A DNA stretch of 64,000 bases, taken from the NCBI RefSeq assembly GCF_002926065.1, contig NZ_PREZ01000007.1:62001-126000 (forward strand), written 5' to 3'. The position numbers were made by a program, and so were the translations under genes. The notes beneath the pieces are model-generated. The model searched no databases. It was not told where the DNA came from and was given only the letters and a program-made list of their open reading frames with translations. This document shows, piece after piece, positions 17,363 through 24,746 of this stretch; positions within the stretch are counted from its first letter, which is position 1; every line of letters starts with the position of its first letter. The stretch comes from Jeotgalibacillus proteolyticus. Its GTDB lineage: Bacteria; Bacillota; Bacilli; Bacillales; Jeotgalibacillaceae.

Positions 17363-17403
17363 AAAAACCCCATCCATAACCTAAGGGAAATGGATGGGGT
17401 TTG
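17363..17403. terminator. Bidirectional terminator between convergent genes
   Basis: AAACCCCATCCAT and ATGGATGGGGTTT form a perfect 13-base-pair stem with an 11-base loop between the convergent small repetitive protein gene and the SDR gene. It ends the TrmB/BKACE operon on the minus strand. Confidence 0.9.
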
Positions 17404-17407
17404 GCAA

Positions 17408-18148
17408 TCAAAGTGTTAATCCGCCGTCTACACTAAGTACTGTGCCGGTAATAAAGGCAGCTTCGTCTGATGCTAAAAATGCATAAGCGTTAGCAATGTC
17501 TTCAGGCTTCCCAATTTCATTTAACAGGGATTTTTCCTTCATCATGCTTGTGACCTTCTCAGGCATTTGCTTTACCATATCCGTTAAGACAAAGCCAGGG
17601 GCAACAGCATTTACCCGTATATTATAGCGCCCAAGCTCTCTGGCCCAGGTTTTTGTCATGCCGTTTATTCCGGACTTTGCAGCCACATAATTTGATTGAC
17701 CAAAATTACCATAAAGTCCGACAACAGAGGATGCATTTAGGATCACGCCGCTTTTTTGTTTTTTCATCTGTAAAGCAGCCGCCTGAGTGGTGATAAAGAC
17801 ACCCTTTAGATTAACATTTATCACCCTATCCCACTGCTCCTCCTCCATTTTTAATAATTGTGCATCTGCAACGATCCCTGCATTATTGATCAAAATATCA
17901 ATGGATCCAAATGTATTCAGGGTAAAATCCATCGCTGCCATTATTGAGGACTTACTCGTAACGTCAGCAGCAAACCCTTCAATATGTTCTCCAAATTGCT
18001 TAAGGCTCTCAATAGACTTGATGATCTCTTCTTTTTTCAGGTCAATAATGACCACTTTTGCCCCTTCTTCAAGAAATGTTTTGGCTGTTGCATAACCGAT
18101 CCCTTTGCAGCCTCCGGTAATAACAGCCGTTTTATTTGTCAATTTCAT
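17408..18148 (-). CDS. Short-chain dehydrogenase/reductase (FabG-like)
   Basis: 246 residues, a classical SDR: NAD(P) motif TGGCKGIG at residues 11-18, NNAG in the middle, catalytic Ser in NASSVVG, YVAAK Tyr-Lys pair, and the terminal SVDGGLTL. ATG at 18148 is chosen for GAGGTGAG; an upstream ATG at 18172 lacks a ribosome site. It resembles 3-oxoacyl-ACP reductases, but as last gene of an operon with a BKACE enzyme and a symporter it more likely oxidises or reduces a hydroxy/keto acid of that pathway. The substrate is inferred only. Confidence 0.88.
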   Translation of the reverse strand: MKLTNKTAVITGGCKGIGYATAKTFLEEGAKVVIIDLKKEEIIKSIESLKQFGEHIEGFAADVTSKSSIMAAMDFTLNTFGSIDILINNAGIVADAQLLKMEEEQWDRVINVNLKGVFITTQAAALQMKKQKSGVILNASSVVGLYGNFGQSNYVAAKSGINGMTKTWARELGRYNIRVNAVAPGFVLTDMVKQMPEKVTSMMKEKSLLNEIGKPEDIANAYAFLASDEAAFITGTVLSVDGGLTL

Positions 18149-18179
18149 TTCTCTCACCTCGGTATCTTTCATTCAGTCT

Positions 18180-19745
18180 TTAAGCATCTTTCTTAATCAT
18201 CTTTTCCTCTCCATCGGCCACGATTTTATCTTCATTTCGCTGGACATTTGTAAAAACCTGTTCTGTTGATGGGCTGATATCAGTTTCAAAATATGGCTCA
18301 TACGCCTCCACAGGCGGTTTTTTGGTAAGAAATACAACCGCCATAACACCAATCAAAGAAGCGATTAATGCGATGAGGAACGGATTGGTCGCACTGGCGA
18401 TCATGGCGATGACATAAGTCGCCAGTCCAACGAGCATGGACACATAAGCAGCAGCTCTGTTCATACGCTTCCAATAGAGTCCAAGGATCACAACAGCAAA
18501 GAATACGGCCCCAAACCCTCCATAAACATAGGTAAAGCCCATTGCCAGGAACCATGGCGGAGTGATGGCACTAAATACAGCAATGACCGCGATGAGGAAC
18601 ATGCCGATTCTCAGATTCATATTAAATTTCTTTTCTGTAACCTTCTTATTTCTGAAAATATTTAAGTAAACGTCATAGTAGACAGATGTTGCGCAATGTA
18701 AAAGCATTGAATTTGCTGAAGAAACAGCTGCCGCACAAAGGGCGACGAGTGTAAGAGCACCGACTAGCGGCGGCGTGTATTGCTGGATGATCACGGGAAT
18801 AATATAATCTGTTGTCTGTCCCTCAGGTAAACTCGGTATTAGTGTTTTTGCCCCGAGACCCATAATAATTAAAGGAATAAATATGACAGTCAGGACTAAA
18901 ACAGATCCCATAATCTGAAGAACAGCAACTTTAATGTTTTTAGGCGCAAGCATCCTTGTGACCCAGTGCGGCGAAACAATGGAACCTACCGCATTAGACA
19001 TAAAGATCGCAAATAAAGCACCAAGACCAAATGTACCGATAGGAGATATCATGGAACCGGCAGCCAATGCTTCTCCCCCTATATTTGTCGGGCTCGTCGT
19101 TGTAGAAATCGTATTAACGATCGAATCCCAGCCTCCTGCAGCGACCAGCACAGATGCGCCGCCAAGAATAACGCCTATGACAATTAAGGAAGTATTCAAT
19201 GTATCGGTTGCTGCAACTGACCAGAAGCCTCCAATACTAGTGAAGAGCAGGAAAATTAGAAAAGCAAAGATAGCAAACTTGTAATCAATTCCTGTGATAG
19301 TAGAAAAAACGATACCAAAGCCCACTACCTGAAGATGCACGAACAAAAAGTACCCAACAAACATAGTCAGCCCTACGATTGTCCGTAAATGACTAACCTT
19401 TCGAAATGGTTCAAACCGGAGATGTATGTATTCAGGAAACGTTCGGGCAGGTGTTTTTGGTCTTCTAATCTTGTACGCTACTAATGGTATGAGAGATGTT
19501 GCCAAAAACCACCCGGCAACCCAGCCGATAATTGCTGAGACTCCGTTGCTGTATAGGTAACCCGGGACCCCCATGACAGATGCAACGCTGACCCAGGTGG
19601 CTGTGGTAGTTCCAATACCAAGCAGGAGTCCCATCCGATGGCCGCCGGTTGTAAAGTCAGACATTGATTCAGCCTGCTTCAGGCTTTTAATCGAGGTCCA
19701 AACGATAAAGGCTGCATATAAACCAAGAATAACTAAATAGATCAT
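18180..19745 (-). CDS. Sodium:solute symporter (SSS family)
   Basis: 521 residues with about 13 membrane spans. It has SSS-family features such as GGHRMGLLLGIGTTTATWVS near the N-terminus and ALCAAAVSSANSMLLHCATSVYYD with the sodium-site serines. It should import a small organic solute, probably a carboxylate, with Na+. The gene follows a 49-residue membrane-protein gene, and its GAGGAG ribosome site overlaps that gene's end. The neighbouring BKACE, ketopantoate-reductase-like and SDR genes suggest it brings in their substrate. C-terminal 60 residues are hydrophilic. Confidence 0.9.
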   Translation of the reverse strand: MIYLVILGLYAAFIVWTSIKSLKQAESMSDFTTGGHRMGLLLGIGTTTATWVSVASVMGVPGYLYSNGVSAIIGWVAGWFLATSLIPLVAYKIRRPKTPARTFPEYIHLRFEPFRKVSHLRTIVGLTMFVGYFLFVHLQVVGFGIVFSTITGIDYKFAIFAFLIFLLFTSIGGFWSVAATDTLNTSLIVIGVILGGASVLVAAGGWDSIVNTISTTTSPTNIGGEALAAGSMISPIGTFGLGALFAIFMSNAVGSIVSPHWVTRMLAPKNIKVAVLQIMGSVLVLTVIFIPLIIMGLGAKTLIPSLPEGQTTDYIIPVIIQQYTPPLVGALTLVALCAAAVSSANSMLLHCATSVYYDVYLNIFRNKKVTEKKFNMNLRIGMFLIAVIAVFSAITPPWFLAMGFTYVYGGFGAVFFAVVILGLYWKRMNRAAAYVSMLVGLATYVIAMIASATNPFLIALIASLIGVMAVVFLTKKPPVEAYEPYFETDISPSTEQVFTNVQRNEDKIVADGEEKMIKKDA

Positions 19746-19750
19746 CTTAT

Positions 19751-19900
19751 TTACTCCTCACTTTTTGGATTATATTTAAAAAGGCTTCCTGTAGCTCCCC
19801 AGCGTTTGACTCCATGCTTTTCAATTCTGTAGCATAAATACGTTCCAAGGATCAGGGCAAAAATAATGATGATGATCCAGATTAAAAAGGCAATAAACAT
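19751..19900 (-). CDS. 49-residue symporter accessory membrane protein
   Basis: Reading from ATG at 19900 gives 49 residues: one hydrophobic span at about 2-21 (FLIWIIIIIFALILGTYL) and a basic cytoplasmic tail ending YNPKSEE. The ribosome site GGAGGTG is strong, and the stop at 19751 lies 5 bases before the symporter start. Small membrane proteins encoded just before SSS symporters are a known arrangement, so it is probably an assembly or regulatory partner of the symporter. Confidence 0.8.
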   Translation of the reverse strand: MFIAFLIWIIIIIFALILGTYLCYRIEKHGVKRWGATGSLFKYNPKSEE

Positions 19901-19936
19901 TTGATCACACCTCCGTTTTTAGTATTAAAATAAGAA

Positions 19937-20983
19937 TTACTTGTATACGCTTACATTATTTTTGAAAAGAGCTTTGAATTTTGTAAGATTTTCATTAAAA
20001 TCAGGTGTCTTCCTTTCTTTCTCCGCCTCACGGACAAGCTGACAGACGAAATCGTTATAAGGGACAGGCACACCCTTTTGTTTTCCTTTTTCAGCAATAT
20101 AACCATTTATATAATTAATTTCTGTGGGTTTTCTTTTTTCTAGATCCTGAAGCATGCTCGCTTTTAGATTTGCATGAGGCCCCCATACTTCCTGATAAAA
20201 CGGGAGCTTTTCATGGATACTGTTCTGATCCTTCAGCTCCAGAAGTTCAAAATCCTTCCCCTGCATGGTTTCGAGCCTTATGTCATGAGAGCGGGCAACC
20301 TTAATGGTTTCATCAGCAATAGTAGCGAGACAGGTCATTGCATCTGAATTCTTCAGCACTTCTCCGAATGTACAGCCAAGAGCAGCTGACATTCCGCTGA
20401 AGGTTGCATTCATTAGCAGCTTAGACCACTTCACCCCATTGATGTTTGTGGTAATTTCACAATGGCCAACTGCGTCTAAAATGTTCTTCACCTGTTTGAT
20501 CCGGTCAGTGATCTCACCATTTATTTCACCTACATCAAATGCATATTTCTTCATCGTTTCGGTTTCAGTTGTCAGTTCAGAAGCACCAGGGCCTGCCCAG
20601 GTTGCCCCAAAGCCTACTGCCCCTCCAATTGTTCTTTCGCTGCCGACAATTGAAGCTACATACTCCTCGGGCACACCGTTTTGCAGCGTACAAACTATGC
20701 TTTCATTGTGAAGGTAAGGAAGTATATTCGTTAAAGATGCTTCAGTGAAGACTTGCTTTGTAAGTAAAAAAACTACTTCATATTGGGAGTTCAGGTTATT
20801 CGGATGCTTTGCTGTGACCGGTATTGTTCTGTTTAAAAAACCGGTAAGTCTTGCCCCGTTTTCATTTAAGGCATCTACGTTTTTTTGGTCAATATCGATT
20901 AACTCAACATCGTGCCCGGCTTCTGTAATTAATGCACCAATAATGATTCCAAGGGAACCGGCCCCTAAAACGGCTATTTTCAT
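19937..20983 (-). CDS. Ketopantoate reductase-like dehydrogenase (ApbA/PanE family)
   Basis: 348 residues, longer than typical PanE (about 300). The N-terminal Rossmann motif is GAGSLGIIIG (residues 7-16), followed by LQNGV and the C-terminal helical domain with the family lysine in NGVKWSKLLMNA and KASMLQDLEKRKPTEINYING. The family reduces ketopantoate or related 2-keto acids with NADPH, but many paralogues act on other hydroxy acids. Its start overlaps the BKACE stop (ATGA), so it is tied to that pathway rather than to pantothenate synthesis, which has no other gene here. Confidence 0.86.
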   Translation of the reverse strand: MKIAVLGAGSLGIIIGALITEAGHDVELIDIDQKNVDALNENGARLTGFLNRTIPVTAKHPNNLNSQYEVVFLLTKQVFTEASLTNILPYLHNESIVCTLQNGVPEEYVASIVGSERTIGGAVGFGATWAGPGASELTTETETMKKYAFDVGEINGEITDRIKQVKNILDAVGHCEITTNINGVKWSKLLMNATFSGMSAALGCTFGEVLKNSDAMTCLATIADETIKVARSHDIRLETMQGKDFELLELKDQNSIHEKLPFYQEVWGPHANLKASMLQDLEKRKPTEINYINGYIAEKGKQKGVPVPYNDFVCQLVREAEKERKTPDFNENLTKFKALFKNNVSVYK

Positions 20984-21819
20984 GCTTTGCCACCTACTCT
21001 ATTATTCGTCTTAAGCTTTAAAAGCTCTCTCGCTTCATCAGGTGTTGCCACTTCTCTTCCAACTATTTTTGCCAGCTCCACTATACGTGTAACAAATTGG
21101 GCATTGGTTTTGGCTAATTCTCCTTTACGAAAATAAACGCTGTCCTCCATCCCCACCCGTACATGACCGCCTAATAAAATACTCATAGTATTAATGGTTA
21201 ATTGCTGTTTGCTGGCCCCAATGGCTGACCAGGTGGATCCTTCTGGCAGATTTTCAACAAGGTACATGAGATTTTTCGGCGTTGCCGGCATTCCGCCCGG
21301 CACCCCTAAGACAAACTGAAAATGAAATGGTTCTTCAATTAACCCCTTTTTGGCAATACGCAATGCATTTTGAATCATTCCCACTTCAAACACTTCAATT
21401 TCGGGCTTTATATTGCGCTCTTTTGTCACAGCAGCCAGCTTTTCTAAAAAGCTTGGGGTATTCAGAAAAACACTTGAACCGAAATTCATTGAGCCTGCAT
21501 CAAATGTAGCCATTTCCGGATTAAGCTCACAAACCCGCAAGCGCTCTTCTTCAGTCGTTTCTAATCCCCCTGCTGTTGTTAAGTTTAAAATGATATCGCA
21601 TTTTTCCTGAACGCGGTCGATAATTTCCTGATAGATCCTTAAGTCCATTGAGTTTTCACCCATAATATCTCTTACATGCACATGACCAATCGAGGCCCCT
21701 GCCTTATAGGATTCGTAAATTGAATCAGCAATTTCCTCCGGGGATAACGGCACATAAGGGGTATGTTCACGTGTAGTTTGAGCCCCTGTAGGAGCAACGG
21801 TAATAATGAGTTTTTCCAT
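20980..21819 (-). CDS. BKACE-family beta-keto acid cleavage enzyme (DUF849)
   Basis: 279 residues. This TIM-barrel family condenses a beta-keto acid with acetyl-CoA to give acetoacetate and a new acyl-CoA; the type member cleaves 3-keto-5-aminohexanoate in lysine fermentation and others act on dehydrocarnitine. Zn ligands are visible as H46 and H48 in GHVHVRD and E225 in GGHVRVGMED. The N-terminal VAPTGAQTTREHTPYVP matches the family. ATG at 21819 follows TAGGAGGA. A cre-like site lies in the 72-base leader. The substrate is unknown. Confidence 0.9.
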   Translation of the reverse strand: MEKLIITVAPTGAQTTREHTPYVPLSPEEIADSIYESYKAGASIGHVHVRDIMGENSMDLRIYQEIIDRVQEKCDIILNLTTAGGLETTEEERLRVCELNPEMATFDAGSMNFGSSVFLNTPSFLEKLAAVTKERNIKPEIEVFEVGMIQNALRIAKKGLIEEPFHFQFVLGVPGGMPATPKNLMYLVENLPEGSTWSAIGASKQQLTINTMSILLGGHVRVGMEDSVYFRKGELAKTNAQFVTRIVELAKIVGREVATPDEARELLKLKTNNRVGGKA

Positions 21820-21849
21820 ATGTATCTCCTCCTAAAATAGTTCAAAGTA

Positions 21850-21863
21850 TTAAAGCGCTTTCA
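21850..21863 (-). promoter_or_regulatory. cre-like CcpA site before the BKACE gene
   Basis: On the minus strand TGAAAGCGCTTTAA matches the catabolite-responsive element pattern TGWAAnCGnTnWCA at 13 of 14 positions. It lies 30 bases upstream of the BKACE start, between trmB and BKACE. It suggests carbon catabolite repression. Confidence 0.5.
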
Positions 21864-21891
21864 AAAAAATGGTCATGACGTCTAAGGCAGC

Positions 21892-22692
21892 TTAGAAATC
21901 ATCAATTAATTTTTCCAACTCATCTCCATAGTACGTGGTGACGTCTTTTTCAAAATCAGCAAGCATTCGATTAACATAAATATCATGCCTTATATAGTTT
22001 CTTGTCGTCGAAACCATGACAGGGTGGCTTGAAACGACTGAGTGTGGAGAACCTTCAAGAGATTGAAGAAGGATGGCTTTTTTATTATCAACGACAATTG
22101 AAAACTCACCGCTGTGGCGATTTAATGCAGAGTCTCCCTTGTAATGTGAAAAGCTTTTCCAGGGAACATCCATCTGTTTTCGATCAAAAACCAGGGTGAC
22201 AATCTTTATTCCGCGTTCATGTGTTTCAAACAGAAGTTCTTTTAATACCTCAAGCTCTCTGCTCCAGCAGCTTATAATAATCTCCGTTTCACATTCCGAA
22301 ATAGCTGACTGGACAACCTCCATTGAAGCGGAGTAACCCTCAATTAAAAATAATTCAGACCAATTTACATCACTCTTTGAAGAAACCTCTGCCAGGGATT
22401 CATCCAAAAATTCGAGCTGATCGAGAAAGGTGTTCTTCCTCGTTTTCAAAAGCTCTTTATATGGAAGAGGACTATATCGAACGAGCTTCCCGTTGTTTCC
22501 TCCTGATACGGTAAACACCAGGCCTTGTTCCTTCATTTTTTGTAATGCCCCGTATACCTTTGGCGCAGGAACTCCTGATAGCTTTGCAATACTATTTCCA
22601 TTTGAAGGCTGATTTTGCAAAAGGGATAAATAAATCTTCGCTTCATATTCTGTCATTCCGAATTCTTTTAATGTCACTATAACTTCTTCCAT
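21892..22692 (-). CDS. TrmB-family transcriptional regulator
   Basis: 266 residues. The N-terminal winged helix (FGMTEYEAKIYLSLL, GVPAPKVYGALQKM) is characteristic of TrmB, followed by a coiled linker and a C-terminal effector domain with a PLD-like fold (EIIISCWSRELEVLKELL). TrmB proteins commonly sense sugars, but many bacterial ones control other catabolic operons. ATG at 22692 follows GAGGGG. Two TACTAC-type palindromes lie immediately upstream, indicating that it controls its own operon, which runs through the BKACE, dehydrogenase, symporter and SDR genes. Confidence 0.9.
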   Translation of the reverse strand: MEEVIVTLKEFGMTEYEAKIYLSLLQNQPSNGNSIAKLSGVPAPKVYGALQKMKEQGLVFTVSGGNNGKLVRYSPLPYKELLKTRKNTFLDQLEFLDESLAEVSSKSDVNWSELFLIEGYSASMEVVQSAISECETEIIISCWSRELEVLKELLFETHERGIKIVTLVFDRKQMDVPWKSFSHYKGDSALNRHSGEFSIVVDNKKAILLQSLEGSPHSVVSSHPVMVSTTRNYIRHDIYVNRMLADFEKDVTTYYGDELEKLIDDF

Positions 22693-22710
22693 ACAAAACC
22701 CCTCTTTTTT

Positions 22711-22726
22711 TACTACGAGAGTAGTA
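22711..22726. promoter_or_regulatory. Candidate TrmB operator 1
   Basis: TACTAC-GAGA-GTAGTA is a perfect inverted repeat 18 bases upstream of the trmB start. The same TACTAC/GTAGTA half-sites occur in the palindrome at 22742-22763, so the pair probably forms a repressor site. Confidence 0.6.
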
Positions 22727-22741
22727 TATTATTATTTTTAA

Positions 22742-22769
22742 CCTTACTACCCTGGTAGTAAGGTGTCAA
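22742..22769 (-). promoter_or_regulatory. Candidate TrmB operator 2 inside the operon promoter
   Basis: CCTTACTACC and GGTAGTAAGG (22742-22763) form a perfect 10-base inverted repeat around a 2-base centre. On the minus strand it directly abuts TTGACA (22764-22769), a consensus -35, so it fills the promoter spacer and would block RNA polymerase when bound. The -10 is less clear: TAAGGT at 17 bases. Confidence 0.65.
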
Positions 22770-22804
22770 TTGTTTTTTAAATTTTCTAAAAAAACATAGT
22801 AAGT

Positions 22805-22840
22805 AAAAAGGCTGAGACAAATGTATGTCTCAGCCTTTTT
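22805..22840. terminator. GGCTGAGAC-family hairpin terminator, copy 1
   Basis: AAAAAGGCTGAGAC, loop of 8, GTCTCAGCCTTTTT: a perfect 14-base-pair stem with T-runs on both strands. It lies downstream of the minus-strand YhgE-like gene. Similar hairpins with the same core are at 44039 and 46248. Confidence 0.9.
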
Positions 22841-22917
22841 CAACCGGTTCACTGCATTCAGGTTAACGCTTTCCGCTTCGTTCGCATAACGTTTCTGAAG
22901 ATATATTGTGTTAGTGG

Positions 22918-24744
22918 TTATCTAAACAAATCCAGCAGACGGTCCCAAAAGCTTTTTTCTTCGTCCTGAGACTCCTCTTCCTGATCGTCTTCATCCTTCT
23001 GGATGCTTTCTGTTTTAATTACAAATTGAACAGCTTCAACGTTTTCATTTTCGTTTGAAACAAAGGATACTGGTTCAAAATCGGATTTATCAAATTCACT
23101 GATCATCTCATCGATTTCCACCTGGATCTGATCAGGCAAATCGCTTGTCGCTGAAGCGAGTTCAGCCGTTCCATTATGAAGGCGGGACGCTCCGCCTTCA
23201 AGCTCTGCAGTTCCTCCTGTTAAGCCGGAGATTCCTGAATAGACCTCCTGATAAGAGCCAGCCAGACGATCAACTCCGCCTGTATACTCTGTCAGCCCGG
23301 AATGAAACGCATTGTAATTGGCTGAAAGAGTTTCCAGCCCTCCCTGCAGCTGAGCAATCGATTCATCAATATCAACCGAAGCAAGACTGCTGTCAAGCTG
23401 GTCGGCCATTGCAGTTAAATTTGAGCTCATTTCATTAAGTGAGCCAGCGCTTGTATCAAGTGCCGGTGAAATGGCCTGGAATGCTTCGCCCGCAGCGGCA
23501 TAGGTGCCTTTGACCGTTTGTGCAGCCTGGTAGTTTTCAACTAGCCCGTCTACAACGGCAGGATCTGCTCCGCTTTCATATAGCGCTTGAATGTCCTCTT
23601 CAGAAACTGACGCCTCCGGGATGGAGTTAATTGACTGGCCCAGTGCCTCGTTGGCCTGGGCGTATTGTCCGCTAAGATTTGAAAGACCATTTTCAACTTC
23701 CTGAAGTCCTCCAGCAATCTGCCGCAGTCCTTCTCCAAGCTGGCTAAACTGGCTGACATCCATGCCGCTTCCAGAGCCGGCTCCTCCAACTGCATCATTC
23801 ATCTGCTGAAGCGCTGACTGAATAGATGCTGAGCCGTTCACAAGCTCGGATGAGTTTGCCTGAAGCTGTGAGATGCCGTCGCGGTATTGAGCAGATCCGT
23901 CAAAGAGCATGGCAACTCCGCTGTTTAGCTCAGAGATTCCATCCTTAAGCCCGCCAACTCCACGATTAACTTCTGCTGTCGCATCGGATAATGACATCAT
24001 TTCCTGTTGCATCTCATCTGTGTCAGGAGCATCAATTGACATGGAGGAAGGAACAGCCGCGATCTCAATCGCGTTCATTTCAAAGTCCGTTACATTTGCC
24101 CTCACAGAGAAGGTTTCCTCCTTCTCAGGCAGTACAGTGAAGGTCACCTGCCTGTCCTTCCCAGCATTTGCTAACGCTCCATCCTCCGCTTCAATGTTTT
24201 TAAAGCGGTTCGAATCTAATGTCAATGAAATCTGCATCAGGTAATTCTCAAAGAAAAGCTCCTCACCACTGTCATTTTTCGTTGTTTCAATTTGAAGTTC
24301 AATCTCCCCATCTTCTCCAGGGAGCTGATTAGGATCTATTTCTTTTCCATCTAAAAGATACGTAACAGTAAAGTTCCAGGGAAGCGGCATATTGTCCAGA
24401 TTCCCCTGATAGTAGAATTCATTTTCCTTTGCAGTAAATTGGACCTCGTTCCCTTCCTGCTCAATCCCGGTCAGGTCAGTCAAATTCTGAACACTGCTAT
24501 AAGGGCCGTAATCCATCAATTTTCCCGGTTCTTCAACAGTGAAGTTGTTAACGACATACATCTCTCCCGGTTCACCTGTGGCAGTTAACGTCGCATAAAC
24601 CACTTCATGCTTTGCTGAAAAAGATCCCTCGCCCTGAGGAGAATCTTCCTCCTTTGAAGTATCATTTGTTTCAGCTGATACAAGCAGTGTCGGCATTGCG
24701 AGAAGAATGGCTGTAAAGGCAGCACCTGTGCGTTTAAATTTCAT
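22918..24744 (-). CDS. YhgE-like secreted heptad-repeat protein
   Basis: About 608 residues. A signal peptide (about 1-26) is followed by a beta-rich domain to about residue 240. A long helical region of LxxGxxxLxxG repeats follows (GLKDGISELNSGVAMLFDGSAQYRDGI, GAAELEGGASRLHNGTAEL type), then an acidic tail ending in an amphipathic helix. This repeat pattern is typical of YhgE/Pip-type extracellular coiled-coil regions that accompany MMPL transporters. Start ATG at 24744 is better spaced from AAGGGG than the ATG at 24750, which overlaps the transporter's stop. It is thus translationally coupled to the MMPL gene and probably acts with it at the cell surface. No C-terminal anchor is obvious. 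Confidence 0.8.
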   Translation of the reverse strand: MKFKRTGAAFTAILLAMPTLLVSAETNDTSKEEDSPQGEGSFSAKHEVVYATLTATGEPGEMYVVNNFTVEEPGKLMDYGPYSSVQNLTDLTGIEQEGNEVQFTAKENEFYYQGNLDNMPLPWNFTVTYLLDGKEIDPNQLPGEDGEIELQIETTKNDSGEELFFENYLMQISLTLDSNRFKNIEAEDGALANAGKDRQVTFTVLPEKEETFSVRANVTDFEMNAIEIAAVPSSMSIDAPDTDEMQQEMMSLSDATAEVNRGVGGLKDGISELNSGVAMLFDGSAQYRDGISQLQANSSELVNGSASIQSALQQMNDAVGGAGSGSGMDVSQFSQLGEGLRQIAGGLQEVENGLSNLSGQYAQANEALGQSINSIPEASVSEEDIQALYESGADPAVVDGLVENYQAAQTVKGTYAAAGEAFQAISPALDTSAGSLNEMSSNLTAMADQLDSSLASVDIDESIAQLQGGLETLSANYNAFHSGLTEYTGGVDRLAGSYQEVYSGISGLTGGTAELEGGASRLHNGTAELASATSDLPDQIQVEIDEMISEFDKSDFEPVSFVSNENENVEAVQFVIKTESIQKDEDDQEEESQDEEKSFWDRLLDLFR

Positions 24745-24746
24745 CG

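Noticed and set aside
20304-20711. 135-residue plus-strand frame opposite the ketopantoate-reductase-like gene
   Set aside because: Antisense shadow; the minus-strand protein has the Rossmann motif and coupled starts.
23145-24000. Repetitive region considered as DNA repeats or a phage tail-like fibre gene
   Set aside because: The periodicity is the LxxG heptad-like pattern of the YhgE-like protein, and its neighbour is an MMPL transporter, not phage genes.
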